Assembly (NCBI RefSeq): GCF_036227485.1 | Contig: NZ_CP109479.1 | Coordinates: forward strand, 5,642,001-5,706,000 | Length of the DNA stretch: 64,000 bases | Source: Streptomyces sp. NBC_01451 | Lineage (GTDB): Bacteria > Actinomycetota > Actinomycetes > Streptomycetales > Streptomycetaceae | Direction of reading: 5' to 3' | Notes under the pieces: generated by a model | What the model was told of the DNA's origin: nothing | What the model saw: only the letters and a program-made list of their open reading frames with translations | Database searches by the model: none | Shown: positions 11,986 through 20,195 of the stretch, piece after piece | How the letters are laid out: each line of letters begins with the position of its first letter | How positions within the stretch are numbered: the first letter of the stretch is position 1 | Position numbers and translations under genes: made by a program

Positions 11986-13305
11986 CTAGCTCGCGTCCTC
12001 GCTGTCGATGCCCAGGCCGGGCAGCAGGCCCGGCAGGAGCGGTGGGAGCGTGACGTCCGGTTCGGTGGCGGACGGGGTGGTCGTCGACGGGGACGCTGTG
12101 CCGCTGTTCTGCGGCGGGTCGAGGAGGCCCCCGGTGTTGCCGCCGAGCAGGCCGTCGCTGGTGGCGCCGGAGGCGGACGGCTTGGGCTTGCCGTTGCCGG
12201 AGTCGCGCCCGTCGGTGGGGTCGCCGCCGGTGTTGCTGGGCGCGGCCGACCGGTCGGAACCGGACGAACCCGTGCTCGACTCCTGCCCGGAGCCCTGTCG
12301 TTGGCCTCCGCTGCCACCGCTGCCGCTTCCGCCGCTCCGTGAGGGGGGCTTCGGGAGCAGGGACTGGAGGGGGGCGACCTCTTGGTCTATGGCGTCGAAG
12401 ACCGACGACACCTCCTGGCTCACGTCCCCGAGTTGCACGGGGAGGCGGTCGCGCAGGGCGCCCCAGGCCTCGCGGTGGGAGCGGGAGAAGGCGTCCAGGG
12501 CCTGGATGGGGCCCAGGGAGTCGGGGTCGCGCTGGTAGGCCTCGTGCAGCAGGCGGTGGCCCTCCGAGACGTCGTGCCGCATACCGGAGAGGGCGCGGCG
12601 GATCTCGCCGAGCGACTCGTGGTCGAGCTGACCGGCGCGGTCGCGCTCCATCAGCCGGCGGGCCTCGCTGAGCCGTGTCGAGGCCTGGTCGAGGTAGACC
12701 TGACCGCGTTCGCTGTCGCCGTCGGCCAGATAGTTGAGCTTGACGTCCTCGATGCCGCGCTTGAGACCGTACAGCGAGTCACCGGGCAGGGCGTCGGAAC
12801 TGGCAGCGGCGACACCGCCGAAGGCTCCCGCGGCCACACCCACGCTGAGTCCGCCGGCGGCGAGACCCTTCGTCAGCCGTGTACGGGGTCGCAACTTCCC
12901 CAGCCCGCTCGCCCGGTGGGCGCCCTTGGCCCGGGAGCGCTGCTCGGGCACCAAAGGGTTCGTCGCTTCGCCTCCCGGCACCGTGCCGTCCCGCAGCATG
13001 GCCTCCATCGCGGCCACCAGCTGGGCGCGGTGGACGACCTTGACCGCGGGGTCGAGCACCGGTTTGGGCAGCTCGCCGAGACCGGTCGCGAGTGCCACCA
13101 GTCGGTTCGGTTCGGTCCGTTCCGCCCGGTGGTCCGCCTGGTGGTCCGCCCGTTCCGCGGCAGCCGGGGCCGGTTCCGGTGCGGCGTCCGGTGCCGGTCC
13201 TTCGGGCTGCTCGGCCGCCGAGTCCCGGTCGGACAGCTCCTCCAGGGCCTGGGCGAAGGCGTTCGTCCGCCGGTGCGCCGAAACGTTCGCGATCACTGGC
13301 GGCAC
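11986..13305 (-). CDS. rsbN: RsbN, membrane anti-sigma factor for sigma BldN (DUF5667)
   Basis: A 439-residue single-pass membrane protein. The N-terminal 120 residues are cytoplasmic and acidic/proline-rich, with the anti-sigma segment expected in about the first 90. One membrane helix spans about residues 146-168 (GLAAGGLSVGVAAGAFGGVA). Outside lies a DUF5667 domain (DALPGDSLYGLKRGIEDVKL onward, to about 320) and a long Ser/Gly/Pro/Asn-rich tail. RsbN is known in Streptomyces venezuelae as the anti-sigma factor of sigma BldN, encoded next to bldN as here. The gene lies 361 bases downstream of bldN on the same strand, and the gap holds a candidate BldN promoter. Confidence 0.92.
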   Translation of the reverse strand: MPPVIANVSAHRRTNAFAQALEELSDRDSAAEQPEGPAPDAAPEPAPAAAERADHQADHRAERTEPNRLVALATGLGELPKPVLDPAVKVVHRAQLVAAMEAMLRDGTVPGGEATNPLVPEQRSRAKGAHRASGLGKLRPRTRLTKGLAAGGLSVGVAAGAFGGVAAASSDALPGDSLYGLKRGIEDVKLNYLADGDSERGQVYLDQASTRLSEARRLMERDRAGQLDHESLGEIRRALSGMRHDVSEGHRLLHEAYQRDPDSLGPIQALDAFSRSHREAWGALRDRLPVQLGDVSQEVSSVFDAIDQEVAPLQSLLPKPPSRSGGSGSGGSGGQRQGSGQESSTGSSGSDRSAAPSNTGGDPTDGRDSGNGKPKPSASGATSDGLLGGNTGGLLDPPQNSGTASPSTTTPSATEPDVTLPPLLPGLLPGLGIDSEDAS

Positions 13306-13666
13306 CTCCTCTCGTCATGACGGTCGGCTCCCCAGGGGGTCCTGAGGGTTGCACATCCCTGACCACATCCACTCGATCGGGTGATCGGAGAGGGCCGGGC
13401 TGTGACCACAGGGAGCCTGTATCCCGCACAACGAGTGGCGCGGCACTTGGGTTACGGACGGCGGATGATCGGACCGCGAACTCAACGGACTTTCACGGAA
13501 GGTGAGTTGGCCGTCGCTGAGTGTGCGGTGCCCGGGCAGGCGAAAGCGGGGTGAGTCCGTGGTGCGGTGTGGGGTGCGGTGTGGGCTGCGCCCGGTGGAT
13601 CTTCGGGCGCGGGTGCGGCGCGGCGGTGTGCCGGTGGTGGCGTGCGCGGAGTACCTCGTACGGTGC
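13306..13666 (-). other. bldN-rsbN intergenic region
   Basis: A 361-base gap with no convincing gene. It serves as the rsbN leader; the only element I can name in it is the sigma BldN-like promoter at 13428-13456. The rest shows no hairpin or repeat that I can support. Confidence 0.6.
13428..13456 (-). promoter_or_regulatory. Candidate sigma BldN promoter of rsbN
   Basis: Read on the minus strand there is CGTAAC at 13456-13451, a 17-base spacer and CGTTGT at 13433-13428. From memory, sigma BldN promoters such as bldMp1 have a CGTAAC-like -35 and a CGTT-type -10 element. The site is about 120 bases upstream of the rsbN start. rsbN is known to depend on sigma BldN in S. venezuelae; the exact site is my inference. 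Confidence 0.5.
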
Positions 13667-14437
13667 TCAGCGCGCGTCTTCCGGGAGGAGCCGGGCGAGC
13701 GTGCGGACGGCGCGGTACTGGAGGGTCTTGATGGCGCCCTCGTTCTTGCCCATCACGCGCGCGGTCTCGGCGACGGACAGCCCCTGGAGGAAGCGCAGGG
13801 TCACGCACTCCTGTTGCTGGGGGTTGAGGCGTCGTACGGCGTCGAGGAGAGCGGCGTTCGAGAGGGACTCCAGGACGGAGTCCTCCGGTGAACGCGCGAC
13901 CTCGTTGGCGTCCAGCATCTCGCCCGTGGTCACTTCGAGCCGGAAACGGCTGGACTTGAAGTGGTCGGCGACAAGGTTGCGGGCGATGGTGACGAGCCAG
14001 GCGCCGAAGTCACGGCCCTGCCAGGTGAAGGTTCCGATGCGGCGCAGGGCGCGCAGGAACGTCTCGCTCGTCAGGTCCTCCGCGGTGGCCTTTCCGCCCA
14101 CCCGGTAGTAGATGTACCGGTACACAGTGTCGCTGTACTGGTCGTATAGGCGGCCGAAGGCGTCGGCCTCACCGGCCTGGGCACGCTCGACAAGGTCCAT
14201 CATGCGGGCGCTGTCACTGTCCGCGGCGGGGCGGCGAGGGGCTGCGGCACCGGCCGCGCGCCCTCGTCGGCCGACCGCGGCGGTGCCGTCGGCCAGCGCG
14301 TAGCACGGGCCGAGTGGTGCGGCGGTGGCGAATGCGGGTACGGCGTACGCGGTGGGGACGAAGCCGCGCAACAGGTCTAGGACCGTTGCGCGCAGCGTAG
14401 CCAGGCCCGAGGCGTCAACCCCGACGTGTGGGTACAC
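13667..14437 (-). CDS. bldN: RNA polymerase sigma factor BldN (ECF), with pro-sequence
   Basis: A 256-residue ECF sigma factor needed for aerial mycelium formation in streptomycetes. An N-terminal extension of about 80 residues, rich in Ala/Pro and without sigma features, matches the pro-sequence removed from S. coelicolor BldN. Region 2 follows (AFGRLYDQYSDTVYRYIYYR, then DLTSETFLRALRRIGTF, about 93-165), and region 4 (LNPQQQECVTLRFLQGLSV and the helix-turn-helix ETARVMGKNEGAIKTLQYRA) lies near 203-248. ATG 14437 is chosen because it includes the pro-sequence. Its activity should be held by RsbN, encoded next door. Confidence 0.94.
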   Translation of the reverse strand: MYPHVGVDASGLATLRATVLDLLRGFVPTAYAVPAFATAAPLGPCYALADGTAAVGRRGRAAGAAAPRRPAADSDSARMMDLVERAQAGEADAFGRLYDQYSDTVYRYIYYRVGGKATAEDLTSETFLRALRRIGTFTWQGRDFGAWLVTIARNLVADHFKSSRFRLEVTTGEMLDANEVARSPEDSVLESLSNAALLDAVRRLNPQQQECVTLRFLQGLSVAETARVMGKNEGAIKTLQYRAVRTLARLLPEDAR

Positions 14438-14660
14438 GGGACTCCCAGAGGCAGAGCTTCCATCACGTGCAGTGCGGGACCGTTCACCCGTCGTGGCGAC
14501 GGAGGGGTACCGGTTTGCGTCTGAGGAGAATAACGCTTCGTACAGGCACTGCTACACCCGGTTGCTCAAATCATCGATTACGTCGCTTCTGTTACCTATT
14601 GGCGCCCGTTCAAGTGCCGCAGAGTGACAGGTTGTTGATCGATTAAGGCCGAGTTGAGCT
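14438..14660 (-). promoter_or_regulatory. bldN upstream region with possible BldD box
   Basis: An unusually AT-rich stretch for this genome lies upstream of bldN. On the minus strand, bases 14627-14615 read TCACTCTGCGGCA, which fits the BldD consensus TNACNCWGNGTNA with one mismatch. BldD is known to repress bldN in Streptomyces. The box is short and degenerate, so this is a weak prediction. Confidence 0.35.
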
Positions 14661-14744
14661 TTGCTCAGGGCGTGTTGTGGCTGTGCACGGCCAACGGGAC
14701 TGGTGGAGGGGTTACGGGGGTACGCCGTGCCGAATGACTGTTTC

Positions 14745-14852
14745 TTCGCCCCCGCCGCCCCTGCCCGTCCCATCCTGTTCCTGGGGGCCGCCGCCCCCGG
14801 ACCCCCGCTGTCGGCCCTGACCGGGCCTCGTCCTCGAACGCCGGGCGGGCTG
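14745..14852. repeat. Dispersed intergenic repeat, copy A
   Basis: About 108 bases closely match 21931-22037. Shared landmarks in order are CGCCCCCGCCGCCCC, CCCGTCCCATCCTGT, a GC hairpin GGGGGC..GCCCCC, GGGCCTCGTCCTC and AACGCCGG. It sits between bldN and the HAD-IB gene, outside any real gene. Sequences of this type occur between genes in many Streptomyces genomes and often cause false ORFs. Confidence 0.85.
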
Positions 14853-14903
14853 GGTGGGCCGCGGGCCCGCCAGGAGGGCCTGGGTTCTCGCCGGCCTGGT
14901 GGG

Positions 14904-15848
14904 TCAGCGGCGGCGGCGGTGGAGGGCGATGGCTGCCGCTGTGCCGCCGGCCACCGCTCCTACGCCGGCTGCCGCCGGGATGCCGACCTTCGCCGCCTTG
15001 CGGGCGGTGCGGTAGTCCCGCAGCCGCCAGTCCAGTCGGCGGGCGTGTTTGCGGAGCTTCGCGTCCGGGTTGATCGCGTAGGGGTGGCCCACCAGGGAGA
15101 GCATCGGGATGTCGTTGTGCGAGTCGCTGTACGCCGCGCAACGGGTCAGGTCCAGGTCCTCCGCTGTCGCCAGGGCGCGTACCGCCTCCGCCTTGGCCGG
15201 GCCGTGCAGGGGTTCGCCGACCAGCTTGCCCGTGTACACGCCGTCCACCGACTCGGCGACCGTGCCCAGCGCGCCCGTCAGGCCGAGGCGGCGGGCGATG
15301 ACCGTGGCGATCTCCACCGGGGCCGCCGTCACCAGCCACACCTTCTGGCCCGCGTCCAGGTGCGCCTGGGCCAGCGCGCGCGTGCCCGGCCAGATGCGCT
15401 CGGCCATGTACTCGTCGTAGATCTCCTCGCCGATCGACATCAGTTCGGCGACGCGGTGGCCCTTGACGATGGACAGGGCGGAGTCCCGGGCGTCCTGCAT
15501 GTGCTCGGGGTCCTCGATGCCGGCCAGCCTGAACCACGCCTGCTGCCAGGCGAACCGGTAGAGGTCGCGGGACTCGAAGAACTTCCGTTTGTACAGGCCC
15601 CGGCCGAAGTGGAAGATGGCGGCGCCCTGCATCACGGTGTTGTCGAGGTCGAAGAAGGCGGCGGCCCTGACGTCACCGAGGACGGGGAACTCCGGTTCCT
15701 CCGTGTCGCCCGACAGATCGGGCGCAGACGTCAGTTCCTCCAGCTCCTGGGAGGATTTGCGCGCTGCCTCCGCAGAGGCCTCGCCTGCCAACACGCTCCG
15801 CGCCGTGGCGGAGCGCCTACGGGGAGTGAGCCATCCGAGAGCGGCCAT
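14904..15848 (-). CDS. HAD-IB family hydrolase (SerB-like phosphatase)
   Basis: A 314-residue protein with motif [12 protein letters not shown] (about 65-75), motif [12 protein letters not shown], the motif III Lys in [12 protein letters not shown] and motif [17 protein letters not shown]. The spacing is that of HAD subfamily IB, which includes phosphoserine phosphatase. The first 60 residues are an acidic, Ser-rich extension, and the C-terminus has a Gly/Ala hydrophobic stretch ([20 protein letters not shown]) ending in HRRRR, which suggests a membrane-associated tail. It is divergent from the glutaredoxin gene. Confidence 0.88.
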   Translation of the reverse strand: MAALGWLTPRRRSATARSVLAGEASAEAARKSSQELEELTSAPDLSGDTEEPEFPVLGDVRAAAFFDLDNTVMQGAAIFHFGRGLYKRKFFESRDLYRFAWQQAWFRLAGIEDPEHMQDARDSALSIVKGHRVAELMSIGEEIYDEYMAERIWPGTRALAQAHLDAGQKVWLVTAAPVEIATVIARRLGLTGALGTVAESVDGVYTGKLVGEPLHGPAKAEAVRALATAEDLDLTRCAAYSDSHNDIPMLSLVGHPYAINPDAKLRKHARRLDWRLRDYRTARKAAKVGIPAAAGVGAVAGGTAAAIALHRRRR

Positions 15849-15996
15849 GGCGTGAGCATAGCCAGTTTGTTCGGTGCTTCCGGAGTCGAGAGGTTTGAAG
15901 GTTGTGAACTCTCCGCGACCGCACAGTTAAAGAACTGGTGCGGGTGCTGTGCCGGGACGTCCGGCGGCCCCCCGGCCGACGCGGGACAATGGGCGC

Positions 15997-16272
15997 ATGA
16001 CTCCCCTCTTCCGGCGCGCCGACCGTCGTGCGCCACAGTCCCGGCTCGTCACTCTCATCCGGAAGCCCGGTTGTCATTTGTGTGATGACGCACAGGGAGT
16101 TGTCGAGAAGGTGTGTGCCGATCTTGGGGTTCCGTGGGAACAGAAGGACATCACTCAGGACGAAGAACTCAACCGCGAGTACTGGGAACAGATCCCCGTG
16201 GTGCTCATCGACGGGGCCCAGCACACGTTCTGGCGCGTCAACGAAGAACGTCTTCGCAAAGCCCTCACATAG
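15997..16272 (+). CDS. Glutaredoxin family protein
   Basis: A 91-residue thioredoxin-fold protein. The redox centre is CHLC in RKPGCHLCDDAQGVVEK (about residues 23-39), the cis-proline lies in EQIPVVLIDG and the last helix follows FWRVNEERLRKAL. It may reduce protein disulfides, but actinobacteria use mycothiol rather than glutathione, so the partner is unclear. ATG 15997 is chosen over an in-frame ATG 48 bases upstream because the upstream part is Pro/Arg-rich and not conserved. It lies just upstream of the redox regulator rex. Confidence 0.87.
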   Translation: MTPLFRRADRRAPQSRLVTLIRKPGCHLCDDAQGVVEKVCADLGVPWEQKDITQDEELNREYWEQIPVVLIDGAQHTFWRVNEERLRKALT

Positions 16273-16522
16273 ATTCCCGATGGATTACCGAGTGGTCGAG
16301 TTCTGACCAAGTGCCGACCGAGCAGTCCAAGTGGTCCGGAAAGTCGCTTAGGATCGAGTGCGGTTCAGATCTCGGGGGCGGGATTCATGAGGAGTGTGTG
16401 AGGTTTTGCCCCCGAACGGTGCCTGTGACGGCGAGGGACAACGGTGCTTGTGCGCCGGTTCCATACGTGTGGGACGGGTGTGCGTGACCCCGGTCACGTT
16501 GGGCGGGCAAATCGGACACCAT

Positions 16523-16544
16523 CTTTGTGCACGCGTTCACAAAG
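16523..16544 (+). promoter_or_regulatory. Rex operator (ROP) in front of rex-hem operon
   Basis: A 22-base palindrome with core TTGTGCACGCGTTCACAA (16525-16542), symmetrical except for one base pair. It matches the known Rex operator consensus TTGTGNNNNNNNNCACAA. It lies 75 bases upstream of the rex start, so Rex should repress its own operon at low NADH/NAD+. The rest of the 346-base gap (16273-16618) holds no gene that I can support. Confidence 0.92.
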
Positions 16545-16618
16545 ACATAACCTGCATTCGACGGGGCGGTCCAGGAACGTGTGACCGCCTGCAGCCCCGC
16601 GCTACCCGCAGGAGCACC

Positions 16619-17419
16619 GTGGCAACTGGCCGAACTCACCGAACGGCGACCCGCAGCCGAGGGATTCCCGAGGCCACCGTCGCCAGGCTTCCGCTGTACC
16701 TCCGTGCGCTGACCGGACTGTCGGAGCGCTCGGTGCCCACGGTCTCCTCCGAGGAACTGGCAGCCGCCGCGGGCGTCAACTCCGCGAAGCTGCGCAAGGA
16801 CTTCTCCTACCTGGGCTCCTATGGGACACGTGGTGTCGGGTACGACGTCGAGTATCTCGTCTATCAGATCTCGCGTGAGCTCGGGCTGACCCAGGACTGG
16901 CCGGTAGTGATCGTCGGCATCGGTAATCTCGGCGCCGCACTCGCGAACTACGGCGGCTTCGCCTCCCGCGGATTCCGGGTGGCCGCCCTCATCGACGCCG
17001 ATCCCGCGATGGCGGGAAAGCCCGTCGCCGGTATTCCGGTGCAGCACTCGGATGATCTGGAAAGGATCATCGCGGACAACGGTGTGTCCATTGGCGTTAT
17101 CGCCACCCCCGCCGGTGCCGCCCAGCCCGTGTGCGACCGGCTCGTCGCAGCCGGCGTGACCTCCATTCTCAACTTCGCCCCCACCGTGCTGACCGTTCCG
17201 GACGGCGTCGACGTACGCAAGGTCGATCTCAGCATCGAGCTGCAGATCCTCGCCTTCCACGAGCAGCGCAAGGCGGGCGAGGAGGCCGACGCCGCGGCTG
17301 CCGCCGCCGAAGCCGTGGCGGACGAAGCCGCTCCGGTGGTTGCGGCCAAGGTGCGGGGCGGCAGCGCTGGTCGTGGCAAAGGGCCTGACGGGGATGTTCC
17401 CGCCGTGATGCCGGCATGA
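16619..17419 (+). CDS. rex: Redox-sensing transcriptional repressor Rex
   Basis: A 266-residue repressor that senses NADH/NAD+. The N-terminal winged helix (residues about 10-75) contains LPLYLRALTGLSERSVPTVS and NSAKLRKDFSYLGSYGTRGV. The Rossmann domain follows with VVIVGIGNLGAALANYGGF and the conserved IDADPAMAGK loop, and a domain-swapped C-terminal helix (VDLSIELQILAFHEQ). A 45-residue Ala/Glu-rich tail is specific to streptomycetes. GTG 16619 has GGAG eight bases upstream. Its stop overlaps the hemA start (ATGA), so rex leads the operon. Rex in S. coelicolor controls cytochrome bd and this heme operon. Confidence 0.97.
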   Translation: MATGRTHRTATRSRGIPEATVARLPLYLRALTGLSERSVPTVSSEELAAAAGVNSAKLRKDFSYLGSYGTRGVGYDVEYLVYQISRELGLTQDWPVVIVGIGNLGAALANYGGFASRGFRVAALIDADPAMAGKPVAGIPVQHSDDLERIIADNGVSIGVIATPAGAAQPVCDRLVAAGVTSILNFAPTVLTVPDGVDVRKVDLSIELQILAFHEQRKAGEEADAAAAAAEAVADEAAPVVAAKVRGGSAGRGKGPDGDVPAVMPA

Positions 17420-19218
17420 GTCTCCTCGTCGTCGGGCTGAGCCACCGCACCGCTCCCGTCAGCGTCCTTGAGCGCGCCGCGCTGTCCCAGGACGCGCAGA
17501 TCAAGTTGCTTCAGGACACCGTCGCGGCCGAGCCCGCCGCCGAGGCCGCGCTGCTCGCCACCTGCAACCGCATCGAGCTCTACGCGGACGTCGACAAGTT
17601 CCACGCCGGTGTCGCCGAGCTGTCCACGCTGCTCGCCCAGCACAGCGGGGTGGGGCTCGACGAACTCACCCCGTACCTGTACGTGCACTACGAGGACCGG
17701 GCCGTCCACCACCTGTTCTCCGTCGCCTGCGGGCTCGACTCCATGGTCGTCGGGGAGGGGCAGGTCCTCGGGCAGATCAAGGACTCGCTCGCCCTCGCGC
17801 AGGATCTGCACTCCGCCGGGCGCCTGCTGAACGACCTGTTCCAGCAGTCCCTGCGGGTCGGCAAGCGCGCCCACTCCGAGACCGGTATCGACCGGGCCGG
17901 ACAGTCCCTGGTCACCTTCGGGCTCCAGCAGCTGGCCGGGGGGAAGGGCACCGGGGCTTCCGTGGAAGCCTGGGCCGCGGGCAGGAAAGCCCTGGTCATC
18001 GGTGCCGGGTCGATGTCCTCGCTGGCCGCCGCCACGCTCGCGCGGCTCGGGGTCGCCGAGATCGTCGTCGCCAACCGCACACCGGATCGCGCCGAGCGGC
18101 TCGCGCAGATCATCAACGAGAACAGCGAGAACAGCCGGTACGAGGGTTCCGACGGTGACGAGGGCGGTGTGCCGTCCGTGTCCGCCCGCGCGGTTCCGAT
18201 GGAATCGGTGCCGTTCGAGCTGACACGTGCCGATATAGCCGTTTCCTGTACCGGCGCGACCGGGCTGGTCCTCACCGCCGAGATCATCGCGGCGGCCGTC
18301 GAGGGCCGGGTGCCGGCGGACGAGGCCGGCCCGTCCCCCCGTACGGGCGCGACGGCCGCGACGGGTGACGTACGGGACGCGCGAGGGGTGCTGCCGCCCA
18401 CCAGCATCGGTACCGACGACGGCTGTCCGCTGGACCTGTCCGCCGTGCAGGCGGGGCAGGCCGTGCAGGAGTCGGCCGGGTTCTCGGTGATGGGTGAGGC
18501 CGCCGTCGCCGGGATGGACGCGGCGACGCTGGAACAGCACGCGGCCTGGGTGGACAACGGCACCGTCGACCGGCGGGACGCCGCTCGGCGTACGCCCGAC
18601 GACGACCGTGAGCTGATCGCCGCGCTCGCCCTGACCGCCGCCGCCCTCGGGCGCATTCCCGAGCAGCGGCGCCCCGAGATGCCCGCCGGTGTGCCGAGAC
18701 CCCCGGCCGTGCTCTCGCTTCTCGACCTCGCGATGCCCCGGGACGTCGACGCCGCCGCGCACCGGCTGGCCGGGGTGCGCCTGGTGGACATCGAGTCGCT
18801 GGCCGAGGCCTCGGCGGACGTACCGATGGCGGCCGACGTGGACCAGGTCCGGCGGATCGTCGCCGACGAGGTCGCGGCCTTCGGGGCCGCCCTGCGGGCC
18901 GCGCACATCACGCCCACCGTCGTCGCGCTGCGCGCCATGGCCGCCGATGTCGTCGCCGGTGAGATCGCCCGGCTCGACGGCCGGCTGCCCGGGCTCGACG
19001 AGAAGCACCGGGCCGAGATCACACAGACCGTGCGGCGCGTGGTCGACAAACTGCTGCACGCGCCGACCGTACGGGTCAAGCAGCTCGCGGCCGAGCCCGG
19101 CGGCGCCGGGTACGCGGACGCGCTGCGCACCCTGTTCGACCTCGACCAGGAGACGGTCGCCTCCGTGTCCCGGGCGGACAACGATGACGACCACGCCGAG
19201 AACCGAGGGCGAGCATGA
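17416..19218 (+). CDS. hemA: Glutamyl-tRNA reductase
   Basis: The 600-residue first enzyme of the C5 pathway reduces glutamyl-tRNA to glutamate-1-semialdehyde with NADPH. The catalytic domain starts MSLLVVGLSHRTAP and has the nucleophile Cys50 in LLATCNRIELY. The NADPH domain has ALVIGAGSMSSLAAATLARL; the C-terminal dimerisation helix carries HAPTVRVKQLA. Usual length is 420-450. The excess is two insertions in the NADPH domain (about residues 235-260 and 298-395, Gly/Ala/Asp-rich), which I believe are typical of streptomycete HemA. It overlaps rex and hemC by 4 bases each. Confidence 0.96.
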   Translation: MSLLVVGLSHRTAPVSVLERAALSQDAQIKLLQDTVAAEPAAEAALLATCNRIELYADVDKFHAGVAELSTLLAQHSGVGLDELTPYLYVHYEDRAVHHLFSVACGLDSMVVGEGQVLGQIKDSLALAQDLHSAGRLLNDLFQQSLRVGKRAHSETGIDRAGQSLVTFGLQQLAGGKGTGASVEAWAAGRKALVIGAGSMSSLAAATLARLGVAEIVVANRTPDRAERLAQIINENSENSRYEGSDGDEGGVPSVSARAVPMESVPFELTRADIAVSCTGATGLVLTAEIIAAAVEGRVPADEAGPSPRTGATAATGDVRDARGVLPPTSIGTDDGCPLDLSAVQAGQAVQESAGFSVMGEAAVAGMDAATLEQHAAWVDNGTVDRRDAARRTPDDDRELIAALALTAAALGRIPEQRRPEMPAGVPRPPAVLSLLDLAMPRDVDAAAHRLAGVRLVDIESLAEASADVPMAADVDQVRRIVADEVAAFGAALRAAHITPTVVALRAMAADVVAGEIARLDGRLPGLDEKHRAEITQTVRRVVDKLLHAPTVRVKQLAAEPGGAGYADALRTLFDLDQETVASVSRADNDDDHAENRGRA

Positions 19219-20195
19219 GTGAGCCAGTACAAGGGGCGCTGAGACTTGGGACCAGGCGAAGTCAACTCGCCCTGGCCCAGTCCGGGAAGGTCGCCGACGC
19301 CGTGCACCGGCTGACCGGCCGGCCCGTGGAGCTCGTCGAGATCACGACGTACGGCGACGTGTCCCGCGAGGACCTCGCCCAGATCGGCGGCACGGGCGTC
19401 TTCGTGACCGCCCTGCGGGACGCGTTGCTGCGCGGGGAGGTCGACTTCGCGGTGCACTCGCTGAAGGACCTGCCGACCGCCCAGCCCGACGACCTGGTGC
19501 TGGCCGCCGTACCGGAGCGCGAGGATCCGCGTGACGTACTGGTGGCGCGCGACGAGCTGAAGTTCACCGACCTGCCGAGCGGCGCGCGGGTCGGGACGGG
19601 CTCGACGCGGCGCACGGCCCAGCTGAACTCGTATGCGCGCGCCCATGACCTGCACATCGAGGTCGTACCGGTCCGGGGGAACGTCGACACCCGGATCGGG
19701 TTCGTGCGCAGTGGTGAGCTGGATGCGGTGGTGCTGGCCGCGGCCGGCCTCAACCGCATCGGGCGCGCCGACGAGGTGACCGACTTCCTGTCGGTCGACA
19801 TGGTTCTGCCTGCCCCTGGCCAAGGGGCCCTGGCGATCGAGTGCAGAGCGGGGAACACCTCCCGCGACTCTGACCTGATCGCGGCACTCGGCGAGCTCGA
19901 CGACCCGGACACCCGGGCCGCCGTGACCGCCGAACGGTCACTGCTCGCCGCCCTGGAGGCCGGTTGCAGCGCCCCTGTGGGCGCGCTGGCCGACCTGCTG
20001 GCCGACGGGCAGATTGTCAAGGAGATGCGCCTGCGCGGCGTCGTCGGCACGACCGACGGCTCGACGCTGGTGCAGCTGTCCACCACCGGTCCCGTGCCCG
20101 AGACGTACGACCAAGCAATGGCGCTCGGCCGTGAACTCGCAGCCGAGATGCTTGCCAAGGGCGCGGCCGGTCTGATGGGGGAGCGAGCACTGTGA
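19215..20195 (+). CDS. hemC: Porphobilinogen deaminase (hydroxymethylbilane synthase)
   Basis: A 326-residue enzyme that joins four porphobilinogens into hydroxymethylbilane. It has the signature SLKDLP (82-87), the active-site region RVGTGSTRRTAQL, and the dipyrromethane-cofactor Cys251 in LEAGCSAPVGA. Full family length. Start and stop overlap hemA and hemD by 4 bases each, so translation is coupled through the operon. Confidence 0.97.
   Translation: MSEPVQGALRLGTRRSQLALAQSGKVADAVHRLTGRPVELVEITTYGDVSREDLAQIGGTGVFVTALRDALLRGEVDFAVHSLKDLPTAQPDDLVLAAVPEREDPRDVLVARDELKFTDLPSGARVGTGSTRRTAQLNSYARAHDLHIEVVPVRGNVDTRIGFVRSGELDAVVLAAAGLNRIGRADEVTDFLSVDMVLPAPGQGALAIECRAGNTSRDSDLIAALGELDDPDTRAAVTAERSLLAALEAGCSAPVGALADLLADGQIVKEMRLRGVVGTTDGSTLVQLSTTGPVPETYDQAMALGRELAAEMLAKGAAGLMGERAL

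Noticed and set aside
16948..19194. A 748-residue minus-strand frame
   Set aside because: It is the shadow of rex and hemA; the real genes have all catalytic motifs.
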